From Pseudomonas sp. URMO17WK12:I11 (GTDB lineage Bacteria; Pseudomonadota; Gammaproteobacteria; Pseudomonadales; Pseudomonadaceae), in NCBI RefSeq assembly GCF_007677725.1, contig NZ_VEDF01000007.1, positions 1-64,000 on the forward strand: a stretch of DNA of 64,000 nt, written 5' to 3'. The position numbers and the translations under genes are program-made. Below, one piece after another: positions 20,901-29,239 of the stretch. The notes beneath the pieces are model-generated. The model worked only from the letters and a program-made list of their open reading frames with translations. It was not told where the DNA came from and did not search any database. Every line of letters starts with the position of its first letter. Position 1 is the stretch's first letter.

Positions 20901-23429
20901 ATGGCTCAGCGTGACGTAGGGACGCTCGTCGAGCGGCCCGAGAGTATGTTGCTGATCAGGCCAGTGGCTGCGTTGCAGCAATTGCACCTTGGTCTCGGCA
21001 GGCCACCCCGGCAGGGTTTGCAGTGTCTGCATGACGAGGCGATCACTGTCCCAGCCCTGTACGCCGACCAGATGAATACCTTCATAGGCGCGGGCCAGGC
21101 GGATCTGTTGCTGGTACGCGCGGATCTCCTCACCTAGGCGCAGTGGAATTTTTCCACCGTCCAGGTCTTGTCGTTCAGCGGCGCTCACACCGCTCAGCAG
21201 CTCATCGATGACAGGGCTTGGCAGGTGGGGATAAACGCGCTGCACCAAGGGGCTGGAGGGGTGTTCGGGGCTCGGCAACCGATCGTACGCCTTGGCGAAT
21301 TCACTGTGCCAGGTGCTGCTGTCCGGCAGCTGGCGCAGGGTCTGGTCGATGGCGAAGCGCTGCAAGGTGTCTTCGAGCAAGGCTGGCAGGCGCAGGTTAT
21401 CTGCCAGCGCGCGGCGCAGTACGTCTTCGTGGATGTCGCATACGTCCAGGATCCGTTGCAGCGTCTGCGAGTCGAACTGCGCGCTGAGATGGCCCATGCG
21501 CCGCATCAGCCTCGGGCCGTCCCAGGTGCGCGGCTGTTCGCTCTCCAGGACCCAGCTGCCGGCACCGTTGTGCAAGGCCTCGGGCTGATAGGCGTTGGTC
21601 CGAGTGGGGTGCTCCAGCCGATAGCCGGCGGCGCTCTTGTTGATTGCATAGACCCGGTTTTCCACGGGCAGCCAGGTCTTGCCGGCATGATGGATCAGGC
21701 CTGATGCATCCGGCGCCAGACCAGCAGGAAGCACCTGGTCGTGGGCAAAGGGCGCGAGGTCGGGCAGCCATAGGCGCTGCTCGCCATCAGGCGATTCAAC
21801 GGGCTTGAGTTCCTCGATGAATGACGGGGTTTCTACCGGGATGTGTTCGACCACCGGCCGTTCGCCGCCCTGGCCAGCGCCAGCCAGAGCCGCCATCAGG
21901 GCGAGGTTGTCGATCACATCCATCAGGTAAGCCAGGGCCTGCTGGCGATCGCCGTCCAGCCAGCTGTCGATGCCCTCGAACGCTTCGTTGGCCAACTGCA
22001 CGGCAGTGACACCGAGCATTACGGCGCCCAACGGTGGCAGGAACATCCCGGCGAAGTTAAGCACGTTGAGCGCGATGGCCTCGAAGTAGGCCAGGTGCCT
22101 TTGCGCGGTCTGCTGATCCTGGATCGCTGTAGGCACAGCATGAAACAGCCCATCGTCGCGCAAGCGTCGTTGCCGCTGGGTGGTGCGTTCTTCCAGCATC
22201 GACGCGGTGAATGGATGCACATGCAGGCGTACCTGCGCGTTTGGGTCGGGTACACGCTCCTTCAACTGCCCGCTGGCGTTCCAGGTGAAGGGCTCGAGGG
22301 TGTCGGCAAGTTTTTCCAGAAATGCATGCTTGTGCCGGTCGGACACCAGCAGCAGGCCCGCTGGCTGGCGCAATGCCGACAGGTGCCTGGCCAGGAAGGC
22401 CTCGGCATCGAGCCTGGAGGCGTGTTGTGTCAAAGGCTCAGGCAGACCGGGGAGATACAGTACCACCCAGCCGTCGTAGGGGTAGGTCGGCCCAGGCGGG
22501 AAGCGCCCGCCACCACTGGGGATGCGCGCATCGATGCCGATGGTCATGGCGCCGGTAAGGGGCGTCTGCAGCACCTCGATGGTGCCGCACAGCAATGTAC
22601 GCCCGTCGAGCTTGACCGGCTCGTCGCTGCCGAGCTTGAGCAGGGTGTCGTGGATGAACCGGTCGATCTTGCCGCGCAGCAGGGCGAGGTGCACCTGCAG
22701 TTTGAACGCCGAACGTTCGGCTGCGCTGAACACCTCGCGCACAGCCTCGGCATCGACGTGCCCGGCCGGTGGGTCGAGGGCATCGAGCATGAGCTGGTAC
22801 TTGCCGCCGAGATCCAGCTCGCGTGCCAGGGCGGCGAATTCTTCGGCGGCAATGGCCAGCGGCGTGGCTGTGGATAACAGGCTGACATCGTTGCTGTCGA
22901 GCAAGCGCGAGGCCTGATCGCCGGCTTTCAAGCCGTCCGGCTGGGCTTCGGAGGCCTCGAAGTTCTGCAGGGCGCTGTGCAGCAAGGACTGCGTCGCCAG
23001 CTGCAAGGCGCGGGCCGAAGTGGCGAAGGGATCGTCGCCCGGGCTGCCCAGTGCGGTTTTCAACGAGGCGGCACGGCTCAGGTTCATCAAGTAAGTGTTC
23101 GACACATCAAGCTTCAGCTCGAAGCGTTTCTCCAAGGCCGCCGTCAGCACGCCCGTGGCGTAAGGCTCCAGGGCGGGTACGCTGGCCAGCAGCGCCTTGA
23201 GCGCGGCCTCGGCGTGCAGGTGTTCGGCATATGTGCTCATCAAGGCCTTGGCCACGTCGGGATTGGCCAGGCAAGCAGCTTCCAGTTGCCGGTCGCGCTG
23301 ATCGCTCGACTGGCGCATCAGTTGCCGATGTTCAGGTTCAAGGGTAATCAGCCAATCGGGGACTTTGCTGCTGACCAGTTGCTGGAAAGGACTGATGGCG
23401 CTGACTTCAGGGTGGGCCGGATCGATCAT
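17910..23429 (-). CDS. Giant LRR protein with C-terminal NEL E3 ubiquitin-ligase domain
   Basis: 1839 aa from the ATG at 23429. This start matches that of the tandem paralog; a second ATG lies 18 nt upstream at 23447. Order: N-terminal helical scaffold (DUF6543/dermonecrotic-toxin-like by recall) at 1-690; a hydrophobic helix pair at about 450-475 and 497-516; a Trp/Tyr-rich segment at about 560-645; LRR block one at about 1065-1250; LRR block two at about 1345-1520; NEL domain at about 1560-1839. The NEL catalytic Cys is C1654 in SQTCHDGALQEFNN, which fits the CxD motif with D1656. NEL domains are cysteine-based E3 ligases first known from IpaH/SspH/SlrP effectors and act inside eukaryotic cells. 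There is no classical signal peptide. Delivery route is unknown. Confidence 0.9.
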   Translation of the reverse strand: MIDPAHPEVSAISPFQQLVSSKVPDWLITLEPEHRQLMRQSSDQRDRQLEAACLANPDVAKALMSTYAEHLHAEAALKALLASVPALEPYATGVLTAALEKRFELKLDVSNTYLMNLSRAASLKTALGSPGDDPFATSARALQLATQSLLHSALQNFEASEAQPDGLKAGDQASRLLDSNDVSLLSTATPLAIAAEEFAALARELDLGGKYQLMLDALDPPAGHVDAEAVREVFSAAERSAFKLQVHLALLRGKIDRFIHDTLLKLGSDEPVKLDGRTLLCGTIEVLQTPLTGAMTIGIDARIPSGGGRFPPGPTYPYDGWVVLYLPGLPEPLTQHASRLDAEAFLARHLSALRQPAGLLLVSDRHKHAFLEKLADTLEPFTWNASGQLKERVPDPNAQVRLHVHPFTASMLEERTTQRQRRLRDDGLFHAVPTAIQDQQTAQRHLAYFEAIALNVLNFAGMFLPPLGAVMLGVTAVQLANEAFEGIDSWLDGDRQQALAYLMDVIDNLALMAALAGAGQGGERPVVEHIPVETPSFIEELKPVESPDGEQRLWLPDLAPFAHDQVLPAGLAPDASGLIHHAGKTWLPVENRVYAINKSAAGYRLEHPTRTNAYQPEALHNGAGSWVLESEQPRTWDGPRLMRRMGHLSAQFDSQTLQRILDVCDIHEDVLRRALADNLRLPALLEDTLQRFAIDQTLRQLPDSSTWHSEFAKAYDRLPSPEHPSSPLVQRVYPHLPSPVIDELLSGVSAAERQDLDGGKIPLRLGEEIRAYQQQIRLARAYEGIHLVGVQGWDSDRLVMQTLQTLPGWPAETKVQLLQRSHWPDQQHTLGPLDERPYVTLSHAQAGYIVHDANQPRASVAPYADLPAALHAALPEAMAQLGCDDAAALRHLLRTQPMLARAELRQVLGMQPIRPGYRPAMRLADGRVGYPLSSGEDAAEGSTRQHLLATARATGIPERTGRSPEHVLMAIAGQGRNRLQIIEHLTTLLGERDLLERQLEDWSEAISPASDQAARAYDSLRESIMQHWYDTALEDEHALNAELSVEGVPLTDIPMTLPDFFYRRIRSLRLIDLPSGTLAGWGQTERLMQRLLGLVPQLQSLEISRPYNPRATPSLLLSSLPTIPTALPNLQRLALTNQNLLLSGSHLNELARLEHLGYLDLSGNRLQQSGDRPSFHLFSLEHLGLERMQLSQWPIGIGSDALGRIGHLALQDNNLSSLPAFLLNEADTLTRAPAISLQGNPINETHLQRLLLNERPETSQVAVDQPATLQERLERVRSERRQMRDAIDGWSQASSSSNPLTQSALADRQRIATAINQFWERQEQGQRYLRLHLEDVAIEHFPRRLPAFFGERVTAMTLTRLSGTASQLSDLLERFPSITRLTIDAHQAPTPALVSALPRLRQLTYLEFRNMDLEIDQAMLDTFARLEQLNSLDLSGNRLGSITQVPAGLAANLTSLGLTHMNLQNWPQWCNDLLPLELLDLSSNQITDLPEHILSNLNNAMPISSISLFDNPLPMETILRVRAFSDSQRSLSFALDIPDNLMLVNTSSEESLNHPHFPLLGDDTPRLNDWMLGNAVQNEALQSCWEQLEGSALLRLVGRLHNAAPFVDPTTQTSFCERVRLMLVAAAANAEERPVLESIATAALPDPVTGSQTCHDGALQEFNNIELYLMAKRLVIDAGDTLAQLHQRLLQLFRIEQLEKLASNRSGSGDLVSVRLAYRRELAKELDLPIADRMRFRGAANLARGEITRVLESVRQSERGEPFIEYLLANPDWTLRLRAEHAPRFAQIQARFGQRVLELANADHALAEELVLQQALQDDRDQEELELLRELTIAFVHGD

Positions 23430-23462
23430 GGGGCAATCTCGTGTCATGTGAGTTGCCCCATG
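23427..23462 (-). promoter_or_regulatory. Hairpin ending in the start codon of the NEL-effector gene
   Basis: CATGGGGCAA (23427-23436) and TTGCCCCATG (23453-23462) form a perfect 10-bp inverted repeat with a 16-nt spacer. On the mRNA the 3' arm ends with the AUG start at 23429-23427, and the spacer contains the weak ribosome site. The paralog has the same architecture with a different stem sequence, so pairing seems conserved. It could sequester the start codon, or be a protein-binding palindrome. Confidence 0.65.
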
Positions 23463-23491
23463 CTATTTAGCCGTCCTGGCGGGCTGTATAT

Positions 23492-23502
23492 AAGATCATC
23501 TT
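23492..23502. promoter_or_regulatory. Palindrome AAGATCATCTT upstream of the NEL-effector gene
   Basis: A perfect 5+1+5 palindrome, 63 bp upstream of the start codon. The paralog carries AAGATGATCTT at the equivalent place. This suggests a shared operator or promoter element; no regulator is known. Confidence 0.5.
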
Positions 23503-23518
23503 GGCGGTGGGCGTCGCT

Positions 23519-26500
23519 CTACCCTGGCCTGAAACCGTGCGGCAGATACAGCCTTGGCGCGCCCTCTGCCTGGCCAAGCAACTGCCGTGCATGGTCATCC
23601 AGCGGGTTTCCAGCGAGCGCGACAATCGTGCGTTCACCCTCCAGGGTGTTGGCCGCCAGAACTTCGGCAGGCACGTGGGTCAGCAGATTGTCGCCGAGGT
23701 CGAGCAATTGCGTAGGCATCACGTCGTATAACCAAGCAGGCCACGCCTCTAGTCCGGTGTCGGCCAAGGTCAGCTGGTTCAGCCGGCGCTGCACCTGCAC
23801 TGGCGCAACCAGGTCAGCGCTCAGGCGGTTGCCGGTCAGGTCCAGCAATTCCAGCGCTGGCAGGCGCAGCAGCAGTTCCAGCGTGGCGTTATCGATGACC
23901 AGGCCTTGGCCAACCAGCTCCAGTTCCGTCAAGGATGGCAGATGAACCAAGGCTTGCGGGACGCTGTGCAAGGCCTGGACATTGTCGTACAGCGCTAGGG
24001 TGACCAAGCGCGGAAACTGCCGCAGGCAACTGTCGAGCTGCTGCCGGCTCGCATCCAGTCCTTCCAGGATCAGATGATCGACATGCTCGGTATAGAAGGC
24101 AGGCAACTGAGGCGGGAAGTCTTCAAGCCGCACATCCAGCAAATGCAGCGGTGCACGGCCTAACTGGCGAACCCGCGCTTCCCAGAAATCGCTGAGATCG
24201 GTCGCGGTTTGCACTCTGCTGGCGGGTCCCTGCAGCGCCCACTGGTGCAGCGATGCTCGCAGCTCGATGCGCTGCGCCTGAAGAGTCGCCAGGTTGGCTT
24301 GAATGGGCGCCGACAGATCCAGGTTGAACACGAATGCCCGCGGCAGGCCGTCCTGGCTGAAGGCCAGGTGCTGTACCAGCGCCTCGGGCAACGGGTTGGC
24401 TTCAAGGGTGATCACGGTGCCAGGCCCTGCGCTCGGCGGGTTGAGTCTGAGGTAGCCCGGCACGGTGACAAGCGCATTCTCGCGTAGGGACAGGTACGCC
24501 ACCTGGGCCATGAGGTCGGCGTTCAGCCATTGCGGCCACTGCATGAGCGACATGCGTTCCATGCCCAGATACTGCAAGCGCCATGCACTGGGCACGAATT
24601 CCCCTCCCTGGGCCAGCAGATTGCCGCCCAGGTCCAGCAGATCGAGGCGGGGCATGCGGGCCAGTCGATCGATTGCCTCTGGCGTCAGTAAGAGATTCTG
24701 GTTGATCAGGCGCAATTCTCTGAGCTGCGTAAAGTACGTGACGAGCAGATCCAGGTTGGCCTGTAGCTCGAACGGCGGTGCTTCAGCGGCGAAGGGACGA
24801 TCGATTTCCAGCATCTGCACATTTGGAAAATGCCGGAACAGGTTTTCCAGCACTGCTCTGACGCGAGCATTGGGAAGATTGCCTGCCGGCGCATGGTCGA
24901 TGGCGATGTCGTCCAGGTGCAGATGCCGAACCCCTTCGCCATAGCCAGGCGGGAAGTCGGTCGGGAACTCGGACAGGAACGTCTGGTTCAGGTACAGGGT
25001 GCCGTGTCCTGCATCGAATTCCGGAACGGCGGCGTGCATCCAGTGAGTCCACAAGGCATTTTCCAGGGTGTCGCGGCTGTAGCTGCTGAAGTTGGCATCG
25101 GCAATCGCGGGTGGGCTGGCGCGCCATTGATCCAGACTGGCCTGCAAGGTGACGGCACTGTCGGCCAGCTGTGCGAGCCTTGCATCGGCTTGCTCGTCGC
25201 TCAACGGCAGTTCCTGCAAGGCGCTGAGCAACTGGTTGGCGGTGGCGGGCGCGACGCCTATCTGGGTAAGCCGGACATACAGGCGAGTGAATCGGTCGAG
25301 CAGCGACAGGTCATCGACCCAGGGGGTGGGGCTCAACCGATAGCCGATCCGGCCATCGGCCAAGCGCATGGGCGATCTGAAGCTGGCCCGCTGCATGCCC
25401 AGCTGCTTGCGCAACATCCAGCGCGACAGATGCGGCCCCTGACGTAAACGTTCGAGCAACGCAGGAGCAGTGGCCAGTTCAGGGTCGTTCAATGCGTCGC
25501 ACAGCGCGTGGGCCAGCGTGGCGTGCTGCTTGGCCACTGGCTCGGCGGGGAAGGGGGCAGTGCTGGTGTAGGCCGATCCGTAGCGCGTCACCAGGCGTAC
25601 GGTCGCTGCCTGGTCATCGCCGATACTGGCGATAAGGCGCGGCTGGAACCTGCCTTCGTGCAGCTCGATCTTCAGGCCCTGGGGCATGCTCGGCAATTGG
25701 GCAACGCTGTACAGCATCAGCAGGTCCGTGTCTTCGCTGTGCACTGCCTGCAGATACAAGCCTTCATAAGCGCGCGCCAGGCGAATCTGCTGTTGGTAAA
25801 GGCGTACCTCTTCGCCCAGGCGCTTGGGCACCTTGCCCTGGGCGAGGGCCTGCACCTCGCTCGCCGAGGCCTGGCGCAGCAGTTCGTCGATGATTGGGGT
25901 GGGAAGGTTTGGGTAGATTCGCGTGATCAAGTCGGCGTGAGGGGACTGGCTAGCGGGCAGCGAACGATACTGGCGCAAGAATTCGGCATTGAGCTGAGCG
26001 GTCGAGCCGTGCGGATTCGCCGCCTCGATGGCGCTGTGGAGCCCGAAGCGCTGCAAGGTGTCTTCGAGCAAGGCTGGCAGGCGCAGGTTATCTGCCAGCG
26101 CGCGGCGCAGTACGTCTTCGTGGATGTCGCATACGTCCAGGATCTGTTGCAGCGTCTGCGAGTCGAACTGCGCGCTGAGATGGCCCATACGCCGCATCAG
26201 CCTCGGGCCGTCCCAGGTGCGCGGCTGTTCGCTCTCCAGGACCCAGCTGCCGGCACCGTTGTGCAAGGCCTCGGGCTGATAGGCGTTGGTCCGAGTGGGG
26301 TGCTCCAGCCGATAGCCGGCGGCGCTCTTGTTGATTGCATAGACTCGGTTTTCCACGGGCAGCCAGGTCTTGCCGGCATGATGGATCAGGCCTGATGCAT
26401 CCGGCGCCAGGCCTGCAGGGAGCACGTGGTCATGGGCGAAGGGCGCGAGGTCGGGCTGCCACAGCCGCTGCTCGCCATCAGGCGATTCAACGGGCTTGAG

Positions 26501-28120
26501 CTCCTCGATGAATGACGGGGTTTCTACCGGGATGTGTTCGACCACCGGCCGTTCGCCGCCCTGGCCAGCGCCTGCCAGAGCCGCCATCAGGGCGAGGTTG
26601 TCGATCACGTCCATCAGGTAAGTCAGGGCCTGCTGGTGATCGCCGTCCAGCCAGCTGTCGATGCCCTCGAACGCTTCGTTGGCCAACTGCACGGCAGTGA
26701 CACCGAGCATTACGGCGCCCAACGGTGGCAGGAACATCCCGGCGAAGTTAAGCACGTTGAGCGCGATGGCCTCGAAGTAGGCCAGGTGCCTTTGCGCGGT
26801 CTGCTGATCCTGGGCAGCGGTGGGCACAGCATGAAACAGCCCATCATCGCGCAAGCGCTTTTGCCGCTGGGTGGTGCGTTCTTCCATTATCGGCTTGGTG
26901 AAGGGGTGCACGTGCAGCCGTACTCGGGCATTGACGTCGGGCCTGCGCACTTTGAATTGACCCGTTTCGTCCCAGGTATAGGGTTCGAGCGTATCGGCGA
27001 GCTTTCCCAGAAAAGTGCTTCGGTCGCGGTCGGGCAGCAGTCCAGGGGCGCCGGGCTGCTTGAGCGCTGGCAGCTGCCGGGTCAGGAAAGCCTCAGCTTC
27101 GTCCCTGGAACCATGCTGCGTCAGAGGCTCAGGCATGCCAGGCAAGTACAGCACCACCCAGCCGTCATAGGGGTAGGTCGGCCCAGGCGGGAAGCGCCCG
27201 CCACCACTGGGGATGCGCGCATCGATGCCGATGGTCATGGCGCCGGTGAGAGTGGTATGCATCAGCTCGATGGCACCGCACAACAGCGAGCGCCCGTTGA
27301 GCTTGACCGGCTCGTCGCCGCCGAGCCGGAGCAAACTGTCGTGGATCAGCGGGTCGATCTTGCCGCGCAGCAGGGCGAGGTGCACCTGCAGTTTGAACGC
27401 CGAACGTTCGGCTGCGCTGAACACCTCGCGCACAGCCTCGGCATCGACGTGCCCGGCCGGTGGGTCGAGGGCATCGAGCATGAGCTGGTACTTGCCGCCG
27501 AGATCCAGCTCGCGTGCCAGGGCGGCGAATTCTTCGGCGGCAATGGCCAGCGGCATGGCTGTGGATAACAGGCTGACATCGTTGCTGTCGAGCAGGCACG
27601 AGGCCTGGTCGCCGGCTTTCAAGCCGTCCGGCTGGGCTTCGGAGGCCTCGAAGTTCTGCAGGGCGCTGTGCAGCAAGGACTGGGTCGCCAGCTGCAAGGC
27701 GCGGGCCGAAGTGGCGAAGGGATCGTCGCCCGGGCTGCCCAGTGCGGTTTTCAACGAGGCGGCACGGCTCAGGTTCATCAAGTAAGTGTTCGACACATCA
27801 AGCTTCAGCTCGAAGCGTTGCTCCAAGGCCGCCGTCAGCAAGCCCGTGGCGTAAGGCTCCAGCGCGGGAACGCCGGCCAGCAGCGCCTTGAGCGCGGCCT
27901 CGGCGTGCAGGTGTTCGGCATACGTGCTCATCAAGGCCTTGGCCACGTCGGGGTTGGCCAGGCAAGCAGCTTCCAGTTGCCGGTCGCGCTGATCGCTCAA
28001 CTGGCGCATCAGTTGCCGATGTTCAGGTTCAAGGGTAGTCAGCCAGTCGGGGACTTTGCTGCTGACCAGGCGTTGGCGGGGATCAATGTCGCGGGCTACA
28101 GGTTTGGCATGATCGAACAT
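23519..28120 (-). CDS. Giant LRR protein, tandem paralog lacking the NEL domain
   Basis: 1533 aa from the ATG at 28120, the same relative start as in the paralog; the in-frame extension upstream to 29269 overlaps pip and dtd and is rejected. Residues 1-692 align without gaps to the NEL effector. Residues 20-255, 295-335 and 436-692 are almost identical; the blocks between are clearly diverged. After LLEDTLQRF the two differ strongly but keep the same plan: helical region, then LRR block one (about 1070-1260), then LRR block two (about 1350-1520). The protein stops at HGFRPG, right where the paralog enters its NEL domain. The gene ends 89 bp before the paralog's start. It is either a natural truncation or a non-ligase family member. 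Function is unknown. Confidence 0.88.
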   Translation of the reverse strand: MFDHAKPVARDIDPRQRLVSSKVPDWLTTLEPEHRQLMRQLSDQRDRQLEAACLANPDVAKALMSTYAEHLHAEAALKALLAGVPALEPYATGLLTAALEQRFELKLDVSNTYLMNLSRAASLKTALGSPGDDPFATSARALQLATQSLLHSALQNFEASEAQPDGLKAGDQASCLLDSNDVSLLSTAMPLAIAAEEFAALARELDLGGKYQLMLDALDPPAGHVDAEAVREVFSAAERSAFKLQVHLALLRGKIDPLIHDSLLRLGGDEPVKLNGRSLLCGAIELMHTTLTGAMTIGIDARIPSGGGRFPPGPTYPYDGWVVLYLPGMPEPLTQHGSRDEAEAFLTRQLPALKQPGAPGLLPDRDRSTFLGKLADTLEPYTWDETGQFKVRRPDVNARVRLHVHPFTKPIMEERTTQRQKRLRDDGLFHAVPTAAQDQQTAQRHLAYFEAIALNVLNFAGMFLPPLGAVMLGVTAVQLANEAFEGIDSWLDGDHQQALTYLMDVIDNLALMAALAGAGQGGERPVVEHIPVETPSFIEELKPVESPDGEQRLWQPDLAPFAHDHVLPAGLAPDASGLIHHAGKTWLPVENRVYAINKSAAGYRLEHPTRTNAYQPEALHNGAGSWVLESEQPRTWDGPRLMRRMGHLSAQFDSQTLQQILDVCDIHEDVLRRALADNLRLPALLEDTLQRFGLHSAIEAANPHGSTAQLNAEFLRQYRSLPASQSPHADLITRIYPNLPTPIIDELLRQASASEVQALAQGKVPKRLGEEVRLYQQQIRLARAYEGLYLQAVHSEDTDLLMLYSVAQLPSMPQGLKIELHEGRFQPRLIASIGDDQAATVRLVTRYGSAYTSTAPFPAEPVAKQHATLAHALCDALNDPELATAPALLERLRQGPHLSRWMLRKQLGMQRASFRSPMRLADGRIGYRLSPTPWVDDLSLLDRFTRLYVRLTQIGVAPATANQLLSALQELPLSDEQADARLAQLADSAVTLQASLDQWRASPPAIADANFSSYSRDTLENALWTHWMHAAVPEFDAGHGTLYLNQTFLSEFPTDFPPGYGEGVRHLHLDDIAIDHAPAGNLPNARVRAVLENLFRHFPNVQMLEIDRPFAAEAPPFELQANLDLLVTYFTQLRELRLINQNLLLTPEAIDRLARMPRLDLLDLGGNLLAQGGEFVPSAWRLQYLGMERMSLMQWPQWLNADLMAQVAYLSLRENALVTVPGYLRLNPPSAGPGTVITLEANPLPEALVQHLAFSQDGLPRAFVFNLDLSAPIQANLATLQAQRIELRASLHQWALQGPASRVQTATDLSDFWEARVRQLGRAPLHLLDVRLEDFPPQLPAFYTEHVDHLILEGLDASRQQLDSCLRQFPRLVTLALYDNVQALHSVPQALVHLPSLTELELVGQGLVIDNATLELLLRLPALELLDLTGNRLSADLVAPVQVQRRLNQLTLADTGLEAWPAWLYDVMPTQLLDLGDNLLTHVPAEVLAANTLEGERTIVALAGNPLDDHARQLLGQAEGAPRLYLPHGFRPG

Positions 28121-28152
28121 CGGGCAATCTCTTGGCAGGGGATTGCCCGATG
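28118..28152 (-). promoter_or_regulatory. 12-bp perfect hairpin ending in the start codon of the truncated paralog
   Basis: CATCGGGCAATC (28118-28129) and GATTGCCCGATG (28141-28152) form a perfect 12-bp stem with an 11-nt loop. The mRNA 3' arm ends in the AUG at 28120-28118, and the purine-rich AAGAGA ribosome site lies at the loop and stem edge. Relative to the other copy the fourth base pair from the outside is swapped (C-G for G-C), which is consistent with compensatory change. Confidence 0.7.
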
Positions 28153-28181
28153 CTATTGAGCTGCCTGCACCGGCTGCACAT

Positions 28182-28192
28182 AAGATGATCTT
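28182..28192. promoter_or_regulatory. Palindrome AAGATGATCTT upstream of the truncated paralog
   Basis: This is the counterpart of the palindrome at 23492-23502 at the same distance from the start codon. It lies in the 147-bp divergent region shared with pip, so it might influence both directions. Confidence 0.5.
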
Positions 28193-28267
28193 GCGCAGAC
28201 GCATGCTCAAAGCGCAATTCAGGTTTATGATGGCCCACGGCCGACCCAACCTCACACGGAGTGCGCG

Positions 28268-29239
28268 ATGCAGACCCTCTACCCGCAGATCAAACCCTAC
28301 GCCCGGCACGATCTGGCCGTGGAAGCGCCGCATGTGCTGTATGTCGACGAAAGCGGCTCGCCAGAAGGGTTGCCTGTGGTATTCATCCACGGCGGACCGG
28401 GGGCGGGCTGCGATGCCCAGAGCCGCTGCTACTTCGACCCCAATCTGTACCGCATCATCACCTTCGACCAGCGCGGCTGTGGCCGCTCCACGCCCCATGC
28501 GAGCCTGGAAAACAACACCACCTGGCACCTGGTCGAAGACCTCGAGCGCATCCGCCAGCACCTGGGCATCGACAAGTGGGTGCTGTTCGGTGGTTCGTGG
28601 GGCTCGACGCTTGCCCTGGCCTACGCCCAGACTCACCCCGAGCGCGTCCACGGCCTGATCTTGCGCGGCATCTTCCTGTGCCGCCCGCAGGAAATCGAGT
28701 GGTTCTATCAGGCCGGCGCCAGCCGCATGTTCCCCGACTACTGGCAGGACTACATTGCGCCGATCCCGACCGACGAGCGCGACGACTTGGTCAAGGCGTT
28801 CCACAAGCGCCTGACCGGCAACGACCAGATCGCCCAGATGCACGCGGCCAAGGCCTGGTCCACCTGGGAAGGGCGCACCGCGACCCTGCGGCCGAATCCG
28901 CTGGTGGTCGATCGCTTCTCCGAGCCGCAGCGCGCGTTGTCGATTGCCCGCATCGAGTGTCACTACTTCATGAACAATGCGTTCCTGGAGCCGGACCAGT
29001 TGATTCGCGACATGCCTCGCATCGCCCACCTGCCGGCGGTGATCGTGCACGGTCGCTATGACGTCATCTGCCCGCTGGATAACGCCTGGGAGCTGCATCA
29101 GGCCTGGCCCAACAGCGAACTGAAGGTGATTCGTGATGCAGGCCACGCCGCTTCCGAGCCTGGCATTACCGACGCCCTGGTCCGCGCTGCCGACCAAATG
29201 GCCCGGCGTCTGCTCGACCTGCCTCTGGAAGAAGCATGA
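28268..29239 (+). CDS. pip: Proline iminopeptidase
   Basis: A 323-aa alpha/beta hydrolase that removes N-terminal proline from peptides. The oxyanion motif is HGGPGAGCD (about residues 41-49) and the nucleophile elbow is [14 protein letters not shown] (Ser near residue 113). The acid and base lie in HGRYDVICP and AGHAASEP. The stop overlaps the dtd start (ATGA), so the pair is an operon. Length and sequence are typical of the prolyl aminopeptidase S33 family. Confidence 0.95.
   Translation: MQTLYPQIKPYARHDLAVEAPHVLYVDESGSPEGLPVVFIHGGPGAGCDAQSRCYFDPNLYRIITFDQRGCGRSTPHASLENNTTWHLVEDLERIRQHLGIDKWVLFGGSWGSTLALAYAQTHPERVHGLILRGIFLCRPQEIEWFYQAGASRMFPDYWQDYIAPIPTDERDDLVKAFHKRLTGNDQIAQMHAAKAWSTWEGRTATLRPNPLVVDRFSEPQRALSIARIECHYFMNNAFLEPDQLIRDMPRIAHLPAVIVHGRYDVICPLDNAWELHQAWPNSELKVIRDAGHAASEPGITDALVRAADQMARRLLDLPLEEA

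Noticed and set aside
21843..27568. Two nearly identical 344-codon plus-strand frames (21843-22877 and 26534-27568)
   Set aside because: They are antisense to the duplicated block of the LRR giants, so their similarity simply reflects that duplication.
17861..28267. An immunity or chaperone gene beside the LRR giants
   Set aside because: The gaps are 49, 89 and 147 bp and hold no plausible coding frame, so a cognate immunity gene is not adjacent.
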